NCBI GenBank assembly: GCA_026394435.1
Contig: JAPKYG010000099.1
Span: forward strand, 1 to 5,263
Reading direction: 5' to 3'
Length of the DNA stretch: 5,263 bases
DNA from: Methanobacteriota archaeon
Lineage (GTDB): Archaea > Thermoplasmatota > E2 > DHVEG-1
The notes beneath the pieces were generated by a model. That model was not told the origin of the DNA and searched no databases. It saw only the letters and a list, made by a program, of their open reading frames with translations. Numbering within the stretch: the first letter of the stretch is position 1; every line of letters starts with the position of its first letter. This document shows, piece by piece, positions 5,199 through 5,263 of the stretch. The translations under genes and the position numbers were made by a program.

Positions 5199-5215
5199 TT
5201 GAATTCTGATTTCTA

Positions 5216-5262
5216 TAGCGATATGTGAAGTTACTCCTGTACATCATTCTGTCATTAATCAG
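5216..5262 (+). repeat. Distant copy of the 4044 repeat unit, reaching the window edge
   Basis: Base-by-base comparison with 4044-4090 gives 41 matches out of 47 with no gaps, sharing GTGAAGTTACT, CTGT, CATCATT and TGTCATTA. The repeat may go on past the window. The two sites bracket the PH-like gene and the acetyltransferase remnant in the same orientation. Confidence 0.7.
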
Positions 5263-5263
5263 A

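Noticed and set aside
1..5263. A multi-gene defence or mobile system
   Set aside because: No nuclease-helicase set, reverse transcriptase, transposase, integrase or toxin-antitoxin pair is present, and the intact genes are not in one operon.

Overview
The window reads as a low-GC archaeal chromosome segment. Evidence for Archaea: AT-rich TATA elements about 25-45 bases ahead of several gene starts, very short leaders, oligo-T tracts after genes, and a CxxC-x17-CxxC mini zinc protein of a type common in archaea. The lineage cannot be fixed from sequence alone; a euryarchaeal or Thermoplasmatota-like genome is a guess. Gene density is low for an archaeon: about half the window is intergenic, and much of that holds decayed genes and repeats.

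Layout from left to right. 1-81 (minus): 5' end of an unidentified gene leaving the window. 205-378 (plus): a 57-residue zinc-binding protein, divergent from the first gene and closed by a long T tract. 534-1086 (plus): an RNase HI-like protein whose natural 5' end seems to lie in another frame, with a +1 shift near 587. 1087-1790: no intact gene except a doubtful 29-residue membrane peptide; 1411-1755 (minus) looks like a dead gene with four in-frame stops. 1791-2609 (plus): a multi-pass membrane protein resembling DUF6159. 2610-3073: a possible decayed zinc-ribbon gene. 3074-3946 (plus): a SAM-dependent methyltransferase of the leucine carboxyl methyltransferase (LCM) fold. 4044-4240: degenerate repeats of about 50-65 bases, with a further copy at 5216-5262 (41 of 47 identical). 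4303-4737 (minus): a small PH-like/GRAM-like protein. 4968-5149 (plus): the C-terminal third of a phosphinothricin-acetyltransferase-type GNAT enzyme, frameshifted and missing its front.

The intact genes have separate promoters and no shared operon, and nothing links them into a pathway. I see no CRISPR array, transposase, integrase, toxin-antitoxin pair or defence cassette. The region looks like a gene graveyard: single housekeeping-type or orphan genes separated by remnants and a local repeat family. The points most worth checking are the RNase HI frameshift, the repeat family and the three decayed coding regions.
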